A DNA stretch of 64,000 nucleotides from Cyanophora paradoxa (Eukaryota > Glaucocystophyceae > Cyanophorales > Cyanophoraceae), in contig QPMI01000415.1 of NCBI GenBank assembly GCA_004431415.1, positions 62,001-126,000 of the forward strand, written 5' to 3'. Below the pieces are notes generated by a model. It worked only from the letters and a program-made list of their open reading frames with translations. It was not told the origin of the DNA and did no database searches. Below are positions 1 to 11,600 of the stretch, piece after piece. Within the stretch, counting starts at the first letter, position 1; every line of letters starts with the position of its first letter. Position numbers and translations under genes: made by a program.

Positions 1-5
1 CGTGG

Positions 6-1010
6 TCAGGGGGGGGGGGTACTAAGCAGGCAGAAGGGGGAGCCGACACGCACGCGAGAGAGCATCTGGGTGACGGAGGGGCGGCGGGGGCGGCCCGCAG
101 CCCACTCCTGCGGGCGCGCTTGCGTTTGCCGGGCGGGGCGGGCGGGGCGGAGGGTTGAAGGGGCTCGCCTCGGTCGAGATGAACTCCGGGACCTGCGGCG
201 AGGGCGTGGGTTGGTCAGGCGTCGGGGGGTACAGCCGAGCCCACCTCGGGGTCCTGCGGGCGGCTGCGCGGGCTCGGCACCGGCTTCCCCCACTCCTGCG
301 CCGAAAGTGAGAAGTGAGGCAGGGGTACAGCGCGCAGAGAAGTTTTCGCCCACCTCGTCAGTCAGGAACGCGAGGACCTGCGCGGCGCACACTTTGAAAA
401 AAGGCCGAAAGAACAGGCGAGGGCGGGACGGGGCGGGGCGGCGGGCCTCGGGGTGCGACCGAAGCTCGGGGTGCGAGGCGACGTGGCCCATGAAGCGCGA
501 GAGGCGCGAGGCGCGCACGCGGAGCCCCTGCGAGGCGCTCAGGGGCGCCGGCGGCGTCCCCGCCTCCTGCTCCTGGACCGAGAGCTCTGCGGCGCCGGCC
601 TCGTTTCAGCCTGGATCGATTGAAGGAAAGAAGGAAGGGAGCGAGCGGGCCTTCGCCGGGCGGGGCGGCGAGCGAGGAGGGGAGGATGAGGTACGGCATG
701 CGCTCGACGAGGAGCTCGACCAGCCCGACGAACTGCGTGTCCGTCCTCACCACGGAGAAGGGCCTGCCGGCGACCTGTGGTTCGCGAAGAAGCCTGAGCG
801 TAAGTTTCAGATGTTACTGCCGCGCGCGCACCGTGCTCTCGACGTCGAAGCAGACGGAGGGCTGAAGGGGCGCGTCCACGAGGTCGTGGACGAAGCCGGC
901 GATGGCCGACTCCTCCGGGCGGACGCGCGGGAAGCACACGCGCCCCGCGAAGACCTGCACGGCGCGCGCGGTCGGTGAGCGGGGCGGCAAACTTCATCCA
1001 AGATGTCGAA
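6..1010 (-). CDS. Probable partial host gene, function unknown
   Basis: The minus strand between about 1010 and 6 reads as a plausible spliced coding region. One exon encodes a stretch with FAGRVCFPRVRPEESAIAGF. A 43-bp intron (817 down to 775, GTAACATC...CACAG) follows, and the frame resumes in an exon containing RTDTQFVGLVELLVERMPYL. Further down (about 600-300) an open frame contains FFKVCAAQVLAFLTDEVGEN. The amino-acid texture (mixed hydrophobic and acidic, not only Arg/Pro/Ala) is better than in the overlapping plus-strand frames. I recognise no family. The gene probably runs off the left edge. Splice sites are by eye only, so extent and exon count are uncertain. Confidence 0.3.
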
Positions 1011-1503
1011 CCTTGACTTCGTCCACGCCGCGCTCCTCCGTGGCTGTTCGGTGCTGCGCCGCGGGGCGGTCCTCCCTCTTCGGTGCTTGCGGAGGCGGCT
1101 CGTGCCCTCCGGTGGAGCGCTGAGCGGCGACGAGCCTGCGCCGCGTGAGGGAAACAGCAGCTCACGAGAAGGCGACATGAAGAACGCACGGATCTTCTGA
1201 TTCGGCCTCTTGCGGGACTTCATTCAGCGTAGAGATTGCACTAAGCTGGGTTCCCGTAATGCTAGAGAGGTCTGCGCGTGGGTGCGGCGGGCGGCAATTC
1301 GAACTCGTACGCACACGCGCAACCCAAGCAGAACCAGACGCGCGCGGCGCGCCGAGCGCGCGCACCTTCATCGACCGGAGCTGCGATGCGAGGGAGCGTC
1401 AGGGGGGTGGCGCGCAGGGACGTGGGGGTCTTGCGCACAGGATGCCTCCGATCCGAGTACCGAGCGCGTGGAGAGATTCTCAGACGCGTCAGCGGTAGCG
1501 GCA

Positions 1504-1749
1504 ATGCTGCTCATCGTGGCGCTTGTTGGCGTGCTCAGCGCTTCTGGTCGCCGCTTCAATTTGGGTGGGTACGGCCATGGGCGACGACTCGCCGACGAGT
1601 ACCCCCAGACGAGACTGAAGCCGAGCTCCCAGGTGCGTCTGCCGCTCGTCTTACTGCACTAGAGCAATGCGCCCCGAGTGCTGTGGCAAGGGCGTGTGAT
1701 TATCTCGAACCCCACGCGCGCTCGTCGTGGGCGCTCCGGCGCTGGTTCC
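1504..1749 (+). CDS. Possible small secreted or membrane protein, doubtful
   Basis: An ATG at 1504 opens a frame whose first residues are strongly hydrophobic (MLLIVALVGVLSASG), like a signal peptide. A GT at 1633 and an AG at 1662 could bound a 30-bp intron. The frame continues to a TAG near 1777. Beyond that TAG the same frame stays open and contains another hydrophobic run (IAFVVVGTACELI) and a Pro-rich tail to about 2000. The gene may therefore be longer, with a missed intron, a sequencing error or a nonsense mutation. No family was recognised. This is a weak call between two better-supported host genes. Confidence 0.2.
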
Positions 1750-2349
1750 CGGCAGCGCACGATAAGCGTGTAGATCGCGTTTGTTGTCGTCGGTACCGCC
1801 TGCGAGCTGATTCGGGATCCGCGCAGACCAGCCGACGAGGGCACAGGGCCACCGCAGCTGGCCACGGCGACTGTGCAGAAGGTGCGCAATCGCTCCGTCG
1901 CCGCGCCGATGGCGGATCCCGCTGATCGGGCACCGCCTCTTTACTCCGCCCCCACAGCGCCGAAGCGGGTAGGCTTTCGCAGCCGTGGTATGTGAGTTCG
2001 AGAGAAGGCAACTTCGATGTCTGCTCCCGAGGAACGCGGCGACCACGCCGCTGGCGACAAGTGAGCGCCCGCGCGCGAGCGGATGTCGCTCACCCAGGCC
2101 GCCTCCCTCGCCGACATCGCGTCCCTCTCGCAGAGATGGGTTGGACAAGGCGCTCGCAGGCTTCAGCACCGTGCTCCGTGCGTCCCCACCCGCCCCGATG
2201 TGCTCATCCTCCCGCGGCGCCTCGTCGACGCAAAGGCGGCGGGCGTTGCATGCCCCTCTATGCGATCTTATGCCATTCCCCGAGAGGGGCCGGCCGGGGT
2301 TAGCCCGCCCTCGCGCGTGCCCCGGCCGACTCGCGTCGCCCGCCCGCAG

Positions 2350-4700
2350 AGGAGCTCTTCAGCGGAAAGACTGACCTGAAGGAGCCTGTGGAGAACGGCG
2401 CGCGGTACTTCCAGGAGAACAGCAAGCACGCAGAGGCTCTCCTCTTGCGCCTGGAAGAGGCCGTCCAGCAGGTAAGCCGCCTGAAGCGCCCCCCGCCCGA
2501 AGCCGACCGACCGGCGCCGCGCCCGCGCAGCAATCGACGCCGAAGAAGCGGCTGCCCGGGTGGTACCTCTTCGAGCGGATATGCACGAAGGGGAAGAGCG
2601 ACGCGGGCTTGCGGTCGGCCTTCGAGGCGGCGCGGGCCCGCCTCCCCCAGTTCCTCGAGCTGATCGCGCCTCCGGGCGACGCCGGCGCCGACAACCGCAC
2701 CCGCGTGAAGAAGGCGAGCTCTCTCTCTCTCTCCGATGCTTCATCCCTGCGCTCCGGTTCGTAGATTCCGGCTAATGCGGTCTCGCAGCACGTCGTCAAG
2801 TGGAAGGACACGCAAGTGTTCTCGGACGGGGAGTTGGCGCTCGTCTGCGCCGCCGTCGGCATCGACCTCGACGGCAAGGAGGACGGCAAGGACGACAAGA
2901 AGGACGGCAAGGGCCACCGCCGCGGCAAGGAGAAGGAGAAGGAGCGGGAAAAGGAGAGGTGCGTGGCCACGCGCCGCCGCCCGCCCGCTGGGTGCCGCCC
3001 GGCGCGGCTCGGAGCGGGGCGGAGCCGACGGGGCGCGGCGCAGGTCCTCCAGGCAGCGCGAGTCCTCCTCAAGCTCGCGGCACGGGCGCAAGCGCTCCCC
3101 GGGCGCCTCGGGCGGGGCCGGCGCCGGCGGAGAGGTCGGGAGCGGCGAGGACCGCCCCGCTTCCCTCCTGGTGAGACAGAAAAAAAGAAAGATAGAAAGA
3201 CAGCTGGGCCTAACGGCTTCCTCCCTTCGCAGGAGGCGAAGCACGACGAGCGGCGGGCGATCAAGGCCATCGAGGCGGACCGGCAGGAGGTCTGTCCCTT
3301 CCCCTGCCTCCTCCGGCCTCGCCCTCTTTCCTCCCTCGTTGTTCTGAGGGGAAGTCATCCCTCAGGCGAAGAAGGCACGCATGGAGGCGTCGCTCAGGCC
3401 CGAGGGGGAGGCGACCTCGTCCGAGTTCGACGAGCTCTGGGGCCAGGACGGGCGCCCGCCCCACGCGAACAAAGAGTTCGTGTACCCTCTTCTTTTTCTT
3501 TCTTTCTTTCTTTTCTTTCTTTTCCTGAGGGACGGCGGGCGGGGCAGGACGCCCTCGGAGGCCCCGACGCTGGCGCCCTCGACGGCCGGGCAGACGCCCG
3601 TCTCGACGGGCCTGGCCCCGCCCCACTCGGCGGCCCGCGGGGGCGCCGTGTCGCCCTCGGTCAACGGGGCGGCATCCGCGCGGCCCATCCCGCCGCCCTT
3701 CCCGTCGCAGCAGCAGCAGCCGCAGGCGGGGCCGGCGGCCCCCCAGTCCCCCAAGGAAGGGGGAGGGGGCGGCGGCTCGCTGCAGCAGCAGATCGCAAAC
3801 CTGCCGAGCACGCAGGAGAGCAAGGGCGGCATGGCAAACCTCGAAGGGGACTCGTTCGCCCGCCAGGTCCGCCGTTCCCCTCCCTCCCCCCCTCCCCCCC
3901 CCCCCCCCCCCCGACGAGCAACGCGTACCCCCCGGCAGCTCGCGGAAGTACGGAGGGCGATCAACGACCCGAACGACCCCGAGGAGGTGCTGTTCAAGGA
4001 CTGGGAGGTCCGTACCCCCTCCCCGAGCCGCCCTGGACGCGAGTCCGACAACGGGCGCGCGCCACAGAGGCGGCAGAAGGAGAAGCCCGCGCAGGCCGCC
4101 CAGGACGTCGAAATGGATATTGCGTCCCCGCCGCCACCGCCGCCCTCCACCCGCCACTCCGCCTCCGCCTCCGCCTCCGCCCCGCCGCCCGCATCGCCCG
4201 CGGCCGCGCACCAGCCGCTTCAGTCCGCACAGCAGCTCCAGTACCCCCAGCAGCACCCTCCACAACAGCAGCAGCAGTTCCAGGCCTACTTCGGCGCGGG
4301 GGGCGTCATGATACCCCCCAGCGCAGGGCGCGGCGGTCCGCCGCTGGCGCCGCCGGCCGGCCTGATGGAGTGGATGATGCGTGCCAACACCAACGCGCCC
4401 CTGCCACACCCCGGCATGATTTTCCCGCACCCCGGCATGCCCGGCATGCCCCCCTTGCCCCCCGGCATGCCCCCCTTGCCCCCCGGCATGCCCCCCTTGC
4501 CCCCCGGCATGCCACCCTTGCCCCCCGGCATGCCGCCCTTGCCCCCCGGCATGCCCTTCCCGCCTCCCGGGATGGGGGTGCCCCCCGGGATGGGGGTGCC
4601 CCCCGGAATGGGGGTGCCCCCCGGAATGCCGCCCTTGCCGCCCCCGCCTGGTGCGCCGCCGTCCGGCGGAGGCCCCCCTGCCCTCGGGGCCCCCCTCTGA
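2350..4700 (+). CDS. CID (RPR)-domain protein with Pro/Met-rich repeats, probable RNA polymerase II CTD binder
   Basis: Three spliced exons give a CTD-interacting domain. Exon 2350-2471 encodes ELFSGKTDLKEPVENGARYF and a helix ending LLLRLEEAVQQ. Exon 2531-2713 encodes KKRLPGWYLFERICTKGKSD, matching the usual 'LPxxYLxDSI' helix of CIDs. Exon 2789 onward encodes VVKWKDTQVFSDGELA, matching the last CID helix, then a Lys/Asp/Glu-rich tail. The introns are 2472-2530 and 2714-2788; the second appears to be GC-AG. Later exons are Gln/Pro-rich. The last (4090-4700) ends in tandem GMPPLPP repeats with a TGA at 4698. CIDs bind the phosphorylated RNA polymerase II tail in the nucleus and often precede RS or Pro-rich regions, as in SCAF proteins. 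The true 5' exon lies upstream and was not located. Coding exons continue past 4700 into the EYA region, so this may be the front part of a single gene. Confidence 0.5.
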
Positions 4701-4916
4701 CCGCGGCGCCGCAGCCGCAGCCGGCATCCGGCACCCCCACCCGCTCCTCATGCCGGGTCCCGTGGTCCGCGTGCCCGCCACCCCGCCCCCGCCCCCGCCG
4801 CCGCTGAGCCGAGCGCAGGACGCCCCCGCGCCGCGCGCGGCCGGTTCGGCCGACCAGCTGCTAGAGCTGCTCCAGGGGGTACGCGAGCGAGCGAGCGGGG
4901 GCGTACGGGCTCCGTC

Positions 4917-7900
4917 TTGGCTGACGCTTCTGGGTTTGGCCGGCCAGGTTTCGAACATGGCCGGCCAGGCCGCAGCCGTCGCCGACTCGGCCGTTGGCTC
5001 TGTCCCCTCCTCGTCCGCTCCGCCCCCGCCCCCGCCCCCGCCCCCGGCCCCGCCCGCCATCGCTGCGGCCTTCGAGGCCGGCGACGCGCCACGGGCCCCG
5101 CCGGGCGGCCGCGGCGGCGGCCGCGGCGGCCTCTCCCTGCCCTCAAAACTGGGCGATTCAGTGGCCTCCCACCTCGGCGCCGCCGTCCCGGCCGCCCGCA
5201 GGCCCCGCCGCCCCCGCCACGCCCCGCCCGAGCCGCTCGCCCCGCGCCAGCAGCAGAGGCGCGCCGCTCGCCGCCGCCGCCGCCGCGGCGCTCCTCGCCG
5301 CTGCCGGCGCGCCGCTCCTCGCCCCTGCGGGACCGAAAGGACCGGAGGCGAAGCCGCAGCCGCAGCCGCAGCCGCAGCCGCGACCGCAATCGCGACCGGG
5401 ACCGGGACCGGGACCGGGACCGGAATCGCGATCGGGAGCGGCCGAGGCCGCTCTCGCCTCGCCGGCGCGATCGGGACCGAAGCAGGGAGCGGGAGCGGGA
5501 GCGGGAGCGGGACAGGAAGCCGCCCCGCCGCAGCAGCCGCAGCCGCAGCCGCGATCGCGACCGCCGGAAACGCAGCCGTTCGCGGAGCAGGGGGCGCCGC
5601 TCGAGCCCGCCGCCCCCGGCCCGCCGCCGCAGCCGCAGCCGCAGCCGCAGCAAGCAGCGCCGCTCGCGGCACTCGCCCAGCCCTCCCCGGCCCCGGCGCC
5701 GCTCCCGCAGCCGCAGCCGCAGCCGCGAGCGGAGGACGCCGCCGCGGGCCCCGTCGCACCACGACGCCTCCTCCTCTTCCCCCTCCTCGCCCTCGGCCTC
5801 GTCCTCCGGACCCCCCTCGCCCTCCCCAAAGTCGCTGGCGCACTCGCCCTCCCCCTCGCCCGCCGGCCCCGCCGCCTCCACCTCCGCCTCCGCCGCCGCC
5901 GCCGCCTCCGCCGCCGCCTCCGCCCCGCAGTCCCAGCCCGAGTCCCAACCCCAGTCCCCCCCGCATCCCCCCAGCCCCCCGCCCTGCCGGCCCCAGACGC
6001 CGGCCCCGGACAAGCGCGAGCCCATACCCCCGTTGGACGAACCGGATCCCGCCGCGCTGGCGATCACTTACCCCCGGCCCGATCCGGGCTCCCTCGTGAT
6101 ATTCTGGGACCTCGACTCCACCCTCGTCCAGTTCCAGGTACCCCCCCTCCCCCCTCTCCCCTCTCCCTCCCCTTCCCCTCCCCTGACCCGCCCCAGAAAT
6201 TCGGGGCGAAGGAGGGCGCGAAGAACTTCCGGGAGTACTACGGGGAGGCCGCCACGGGCCCGCTGCCGGACGGCAAGGACGAGAAGGCGCTGTACCAGGT
6301 CATGGGCGACCTCCTGCACGTGGTACCCCCCTCCGCCTTCCCCCCCCCCCTTCCCTGTGCGCTTCGTTCGCTCACGGCCGGCCGGCCGGCAGGTCGCCGA
6401 CGCGCTGCACGCGTCGGAGCTCGACGACGACGCCCTGGGCTTCCTGAACGCGGCGTACGGGCGCGCCTTCGAGGCCGGGGACGCCCCCGAGAGCCTCGGG
6501 GGGTACGACTTCGCGGCGGACCGGTTCCGGGAGCTGCGGGGGCGGCTCTCGGGGCCCGAGAGGCGCGGGAGCAGGGAGTACATGGCGCTGGGGGCGTACC
6601 GCGTGCGGCACGCGCGGGAGACGTACGACGAGGGGCGGGCGCTGGCGGCGGCGGAGGCGAGGGAGCCCATGGCCATCGCGAAGATCGCCGGCGTGCGCCG
6701 CGCCCCGCCCCGCCCCGCCGCGGCGCGGCGCGGCCCGCCGCTTCCCATTTAAGGATGGATGGCTTTAGCGTCCTCTAGTGGATTATTGTCTAATGGCTCT
6801 CCCCCGCTCGGATTGATGTCTTTAGCGGGCCCCTCCCCCGCCCCTCCCCCGCCCCTGCCTTCGCGCCGCCGCCGACGCCCCGCCGCCGACGCCCCGCCCC
6901 GCCCCCCCACCGCCTCCGCAGATGCTCCGGTGCATCGAGGAGTACACGAGGGTGCCCCCCGAGCCACGGGCCGGCCTCGCCTCGCCGGAGCGCACACTGA
7001 CCTCGCCGCCGCAGGGCTGGCACGCGACGGCCGTCGCGGGCCTGGCGGACCTCTGCCCCGAGGCGGTCGAGGGCGAGAGAGAGGCGGAGGGCGGCGCCGC
7101 CAGGCCCCGGGCCCCCGGCGCCTCGCCCCCCTCCTCCTCGTCCTCCTCCTCCTCCCGCGTCGTCAACGTCTGCGTCACGAGGCGAGCTGTCTATCTATCT
7201 ACTTGTTTGTCTGCCCCTCTGCCCGTCTTCTGCCTGCTGAAGCCCCCCGCCCCGCCCTGCCCTCGCGCAGGTCGGGCCTGGCCGAGGCGTACGCCAAGCT
7301 GGCGGCGTTCAAGCTGCAGCCCTTCTTCGACGGGTCCCTCGTCTGGAGCTCCGCCGCCAAGCGTGCGCCCCTTAGCAAAAGAGAAGGGGGGGGGGGGGCG
7401 ACCAGGCGCCCCGGGGGGCTAGCTAGCTAGCTAGATGTAGATCCGCTTGAGCCTCTACAGGCGCCGCCCACCGCCGCGCGCAGCTCCCCTCCCCCGCCCC
7501 CGCCCCGCCCCCTCGCCCCGCCTCTGACCGCCCTGCCTCTGACCGCCCCGCCTCTAACCGCGCCGCGCCGCGCAGCCAAGCGGGACATCTTCCAGGAGGT
7601 GATGCGCCGCTTCGGGGACGACGACGGCCTCGCCCCCTCCGCCCGCGGCCCCGGCCGCTCCATGACGTGCGTGGCATTCTTAGCTTTCTTTTGGCTTTCT
7701 TCCTAGCCTTCTGGCTTTCTTCCTGGCTTTCTAGCTTTCTTTCTAGCTTTTTTTGGCTTTCTTCCTGGTTTTCTAGCTTTCTTTCTAGCTTTTTTGGCTT
7801 TCTTCCTGGCTTTCTAGCTTTCTTTCTAGCTTTTTGGCTTTCTTCCTGGCTTGGGGACGACGGCGGCCTCGCCCCGCCCGCCCGCGGCACCGGCCGCTCC

Positions 7901-8303
7901 GTGACGTGCGTGGCTGGCACCGCTTGAGCTTGCTTGCTCTAGGACCCCGCTCTGGCTTTCTGCTTTCTTTCTAGCTTTCTAGCTGGGGCCGCTCCCCCTT
8001 TGCGCCCCCTCCTATCTAGTATCCTATCTCCGGTGCGCTTCGCGCGGGTCGGCCTCGCTCAGCTTCGTTCGCAGGTACGCGGCGGTCGGCGACGACGAGG
8101 AGGAGCGCAGCGCGGCGGAGAAGGCGCGCCGTACCCCCCCCCTCCCCCCCCGCGTCGTCGCTGCGAAGTGAACCTGACTCCTTCCGGTACCCCTCCTCGC
8201 GCAGCTGGGTATCGAGTTTCACGACGTGCAGTCCCTCGCGGACCTCGAGCGGGCGTTCGAGGCGCTGAAAAGGAGGAAGCCTGGGGGGGCGGCGGGCCCT
8301 TAG
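4917..8303 (+). CDS. RS-domain / Eyes-absent (EYA)-type HAD tyrosine phosphatase
   Basis: One open frame (about 5300-6137) runs from a long Arg-Ser/Arg-Asp (RS) tract through a Ser/Pro linker into SLVIFWDLDSTLVQF. That is the EYA nucleophile motif WDxDxT. After an intron (6138-6196), exons encode KNFREYYGE..., then GYDFAADRFRELRG (EYA 'YNFxxDGF'), then RVVNVCVTS (EYA 'VNVLVT'). Next come GLAEAYAKLAAFKLQPFFDG, DIFQEVMRRFG (EYA 'FERIMQRFG'), YAAVGDDEEERSAAEK (EYA 'IGDGxEEExxAK') and FHDVQSLADLERAFEAL, ending at TAG 8301. EYA proteins are aspartate-based protein tyrosine phosphatases and transcription cofactors. The RS tract suggests nuclear-speckle targeting. Exon boundaries around 5050-5300 and the 5' end are unresolved. 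The catalytic domain call is strong; the physical fusion to the upstream CID is inference. Confidence 0.7.
7675..7913 (+). repeat. Pyrimidine-rich minisatellite and duplicated exon end inside an EYA intron
   Basis: The intron after the exon ending near 7669 is filled with imperfect repeats of CTTTCTTCCTGGCTTTCTAG from about 7676 to 7850. Then 7853-7913 repeats the last ~60 bp of the preceding exon (7613-7673), including the Gly-Asp-Asp, Ala-Arg-Gly and Gly-Arg-Ser codons and the GTGCGTGGC donor. The result is two similar splice donors about 240 bp apart. Which donor is used cannot be told from sequence. Confidence 0.6.
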
Positions 8304-8619
8304 CTAGCTAGTCGGGCTCGCCTTGTGAGACCGTGAGGTGCCCTTGTCGAATGTATGGAGACTTCGAGCGACGGGTTGTAATGCGGCGGTCGGACTATAC
8401 GTAGCACGGGCCGGGCGTGGCCGTGGCTGGCCGGCCGACGCCGTCGGCGGCGGCGCCGGTGCAGCTGCTTCGAATCCGGGCGCGGCTTGCGCTCGCCTTG
8501 AGGAAATGACCTGATCATGCGCTCGCCTCGCGCAGGCGCAGACGCTCGTTCAAAGCTCGTGATACCGATCGGGTCATCGATTCGAATGATTGATATGAAT
8601 ATTCGGGGTACACAAATTT

Positions 8620-11600
8620 AAAGTTGCAATTGCGACACAAAGCTCAACGATCGCGGAATGGAAATGCATCTAAATTTCAAAGAAACTATTGATCGCTACA
8701 TCATCAAGAAGAATAAGTTAATTACATATCTGCAGCTGCAGTGCGCCCGGATCAAATGAAAAAAAAATTGCTCGGATAGGTCCGGCCAGGCAGGGAGGGG
8801 GTTGCCCCCCTCCCCAGCGCCCGGATCAAATGTGGATCTCAGAGGAGGCGCCGCGGCTCGCGACCGCGGGAACGCCCGGCAGGGGCGCCGCCCCCACGAC
8901 GACGACCTGCCCCAGGGACCCGCGCGCCGCCGCCGCCGCCACCTCCGGCGCTAGTACCGATGCCGCGGGCACCGGGACCGCGGCGCCCTGCACGGGCCAG
9001 CCCCACGCGACGTGCGCCGGCGCCGGCGCCGGCTGCGCCGCGATGCCGGCCTCGAGTGAGGGCGAGGGCGCCGCGGCCGCCCCGACGGCCGCCGAGTGCC
9101 GGCGGCGCTGCACGGCGACGGCCGTGCCGGCCACCGCCGCCACGAGCGCCGTGCCGCCGACCGCCGCCCCGATGGCGATGATCGCGTTCTGCGAGAGGCC
9201 GGACTGGGAGGACGAAGACGAGGAGGAGGAAGCGCCGGCCTGCCCGTTGCCCGAGCCAGTCGCCGAGTTGGCCTGCGTGGATCCCGCGCTGCCGCTGCCG
9301 GCGGCCGCCGCGTCGGTCGCTGCGGCGGCGGTGCCCGTGCTGGCGGCGACGGGGCTCGAGGCGGAGAGGGCGGTGGTGGAGGAGCCGTCGGCCGTCACGA
9401 CCGGAATGTTGGCGCCCGGCGCCGAGAGGCCCGTCACGGCCCCGCCGAAGGTCGCCCCGTCCGCCGCGTCCGCCGGGAGGCTCGCCCCGGCGAGGACCGC
9501 CGCAGCGCCCTCCGCAAAGCTCCGCCCGCTCGTGCCCGACACGGCGCCCGCGAGGCCGGCCGCGAGCTGCGCGAACGTGAGCGGACGGGGTCGAAAGTGG
9601 GGCGAGGAAGGGGCGGACCTGGGCCGGAGACTGGCCGGAGGCGGCCGTGAGGGAAGCGGAGATTGACGCCGCGTCGGCGCGCAGGCGGCGGCCGGCGGCC
9701 GGCGCCGCGCAGGCCGCGTTCGAGATCGACGCGCAGCTCGTGCCGAGGTCGTCGCCGCCCATGACTGCCCGCGGGGGTCAGGGGCGCGCAGGAAAGAGGG
9801 CGAGGGCGGGCGGCGCACAGGAGATGAAGCACTGGAGGAGGCTGCAGCCGTTGGTCACGCAGCCGGCGGGGGCGGAGGCGGAGGTGGTTTTGGTGGACGC
9901 CATGGCCTCGCAGGTGCGGCGGAGGGCGCCGGACGAGGCCGCCGCCGACGCGAGCGAGAGCTGGATGTTCAGGGCAGAGACTGCGGGGTTCGGTAAGCTC
10001 GCTGCCCGGAGAGACACGAGGCGGGGCCACGCACAGTCGCCGGGGGCGGAGCGGATGAAGGGCCCGACGGCGGGGAAGGTGTAGTAGTCGTCTGCGCAGG
10101 CACCGGTCAGAGACGCGGAAGCACAAAGGCAGCGAGGAGCCGGGGCGCACCGGTAGAGGCGGGGAAGAGGCCGCCGGTCTCGCTGCCGGGAAGGGGGAAC
10201 TGCGGGGTTGCCACGAAGACGCCGAGCGGCAGCGCCGGAGTGCCGTCCGCGGTGGTGAGCGCCACGGCCGAGGAAAGGCCGGTGAGGAGCGACACGGGCG
10301 TCGCCGCGTCCTTCGAGAGGCGCGCGTTCGTGAGGGAGATCTGCGGCGGCTGTCAGCGGCTGCCGAGGGGCGAGATCTGACGCGCGGAGGCGTACTCGGA
10401 CGAAGCGGACGGGGCCGGGGATGAGCGGCATCTCGCGCGGCTGGCGGCGCGGCGGGCGCGGCTCGGTCCCGTTCATCGAAGGGCGCGCGCCGTCCATCGG
10501 GGGCCGCGTCTCGTTCATCGGGCCGTGCTCCATGTGCGCGCGGGTCTCGTTCATCGGGTGGCGGGTGGAGTTGCCGCGGGGGCCGCGGGGGCCGCCGAGG
10601 CGCATGTGCGGGGGCCGCGGGATCTTCCACGGCAGCGAGTAGATCATCTGGAAGAGCGGCTTGGGCGCGCCCGCGGCGCCGGCGGAGCCCTGGGCGCGCT
10701 GCTGCGGCGGCAGCTGCTGGCCTTGAGGCGGCTGCTGGCTTCCCTGCATAGGGCCGCTGCGGGGACCCTGAGGCGGCTGCTGGCTGCCCTGCGTCATCGG
10801 CGGCTGGCCGGTCGCGCCCTGCGGCGGCGGCGTCGGCTGGCCGGCCGAGGACGCGCCCTGCGGCGGCTGCATGCCCGCCTGGCCCTGCTGGCGGCCGGGA
10901 CGACCCTGCTGCTGCGGATGCTGCTGCTGCTGCGGCTGCTGCTGACCAGACGCGCCCTGCGGCGGAGGCGGCGGCGGCGTCTGCTGGCCAGATGTGCCCG
11001 TCTGCTGCTGCGGCTGCTGCCGCTGCTGGGGGTTCTCCTGAGACGCCGGGCGCGGCTGGCCCGGCCGCATCCCCGCCTCCTCCTGCCGCATCGTCCTGAC
11101 AGCGGGAGGCGTCAGATGCGCGTTCCGAGGAGCCCGGCGCCGGCGCGGTGGCTCACATGGGGCACGCGCAGATGTCGCCCTCCTCCTCCGGGCCGAACTG
11201 CGGCTCCCTGCGGACCGGCCGCCCGTCAGCAAGGGCTCACACGCGCGGTGTGGCGCGCGGGGCGCACCGCTCGCGGGGAGGCTGGCCCTCGGGGCGCGAC
11301 CCGTTGCGGGGAGGCGGCATCGAGAGAGGCTCCTGAGCGTTCAGCGGCGGGCCGCGCGGGCCCTCGCCCTCGCCCATGCGCGCCGGGCGCTGCTCCGAGG
11401 CGGTGGCGTTGAAGGGCGGGCGCATGCCGCCGTCGCGCGGGCCGCCCATGCCGCAGTCGCAGGTGCCGTTGCGCACGCGCCTGCGCGGAGCGTGAGCGGC
11501 GAAGCGTGAGCGGCGAAACATGCGCGGGGCCGGGGCGGCGCTCACCCGATGGACACGGCGGGCGCGGGGATGCACTCGGGGGCCGGGGCCGCGGGGTCGC

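Noticed and set aside
3261-5966. 900-residue antisense frame across the CID/RS region
   Set aside because: Gly/Ala/Arg low complexity; a shadow of the GC-rich Pro/Arg/Ser codons on the plus strand.
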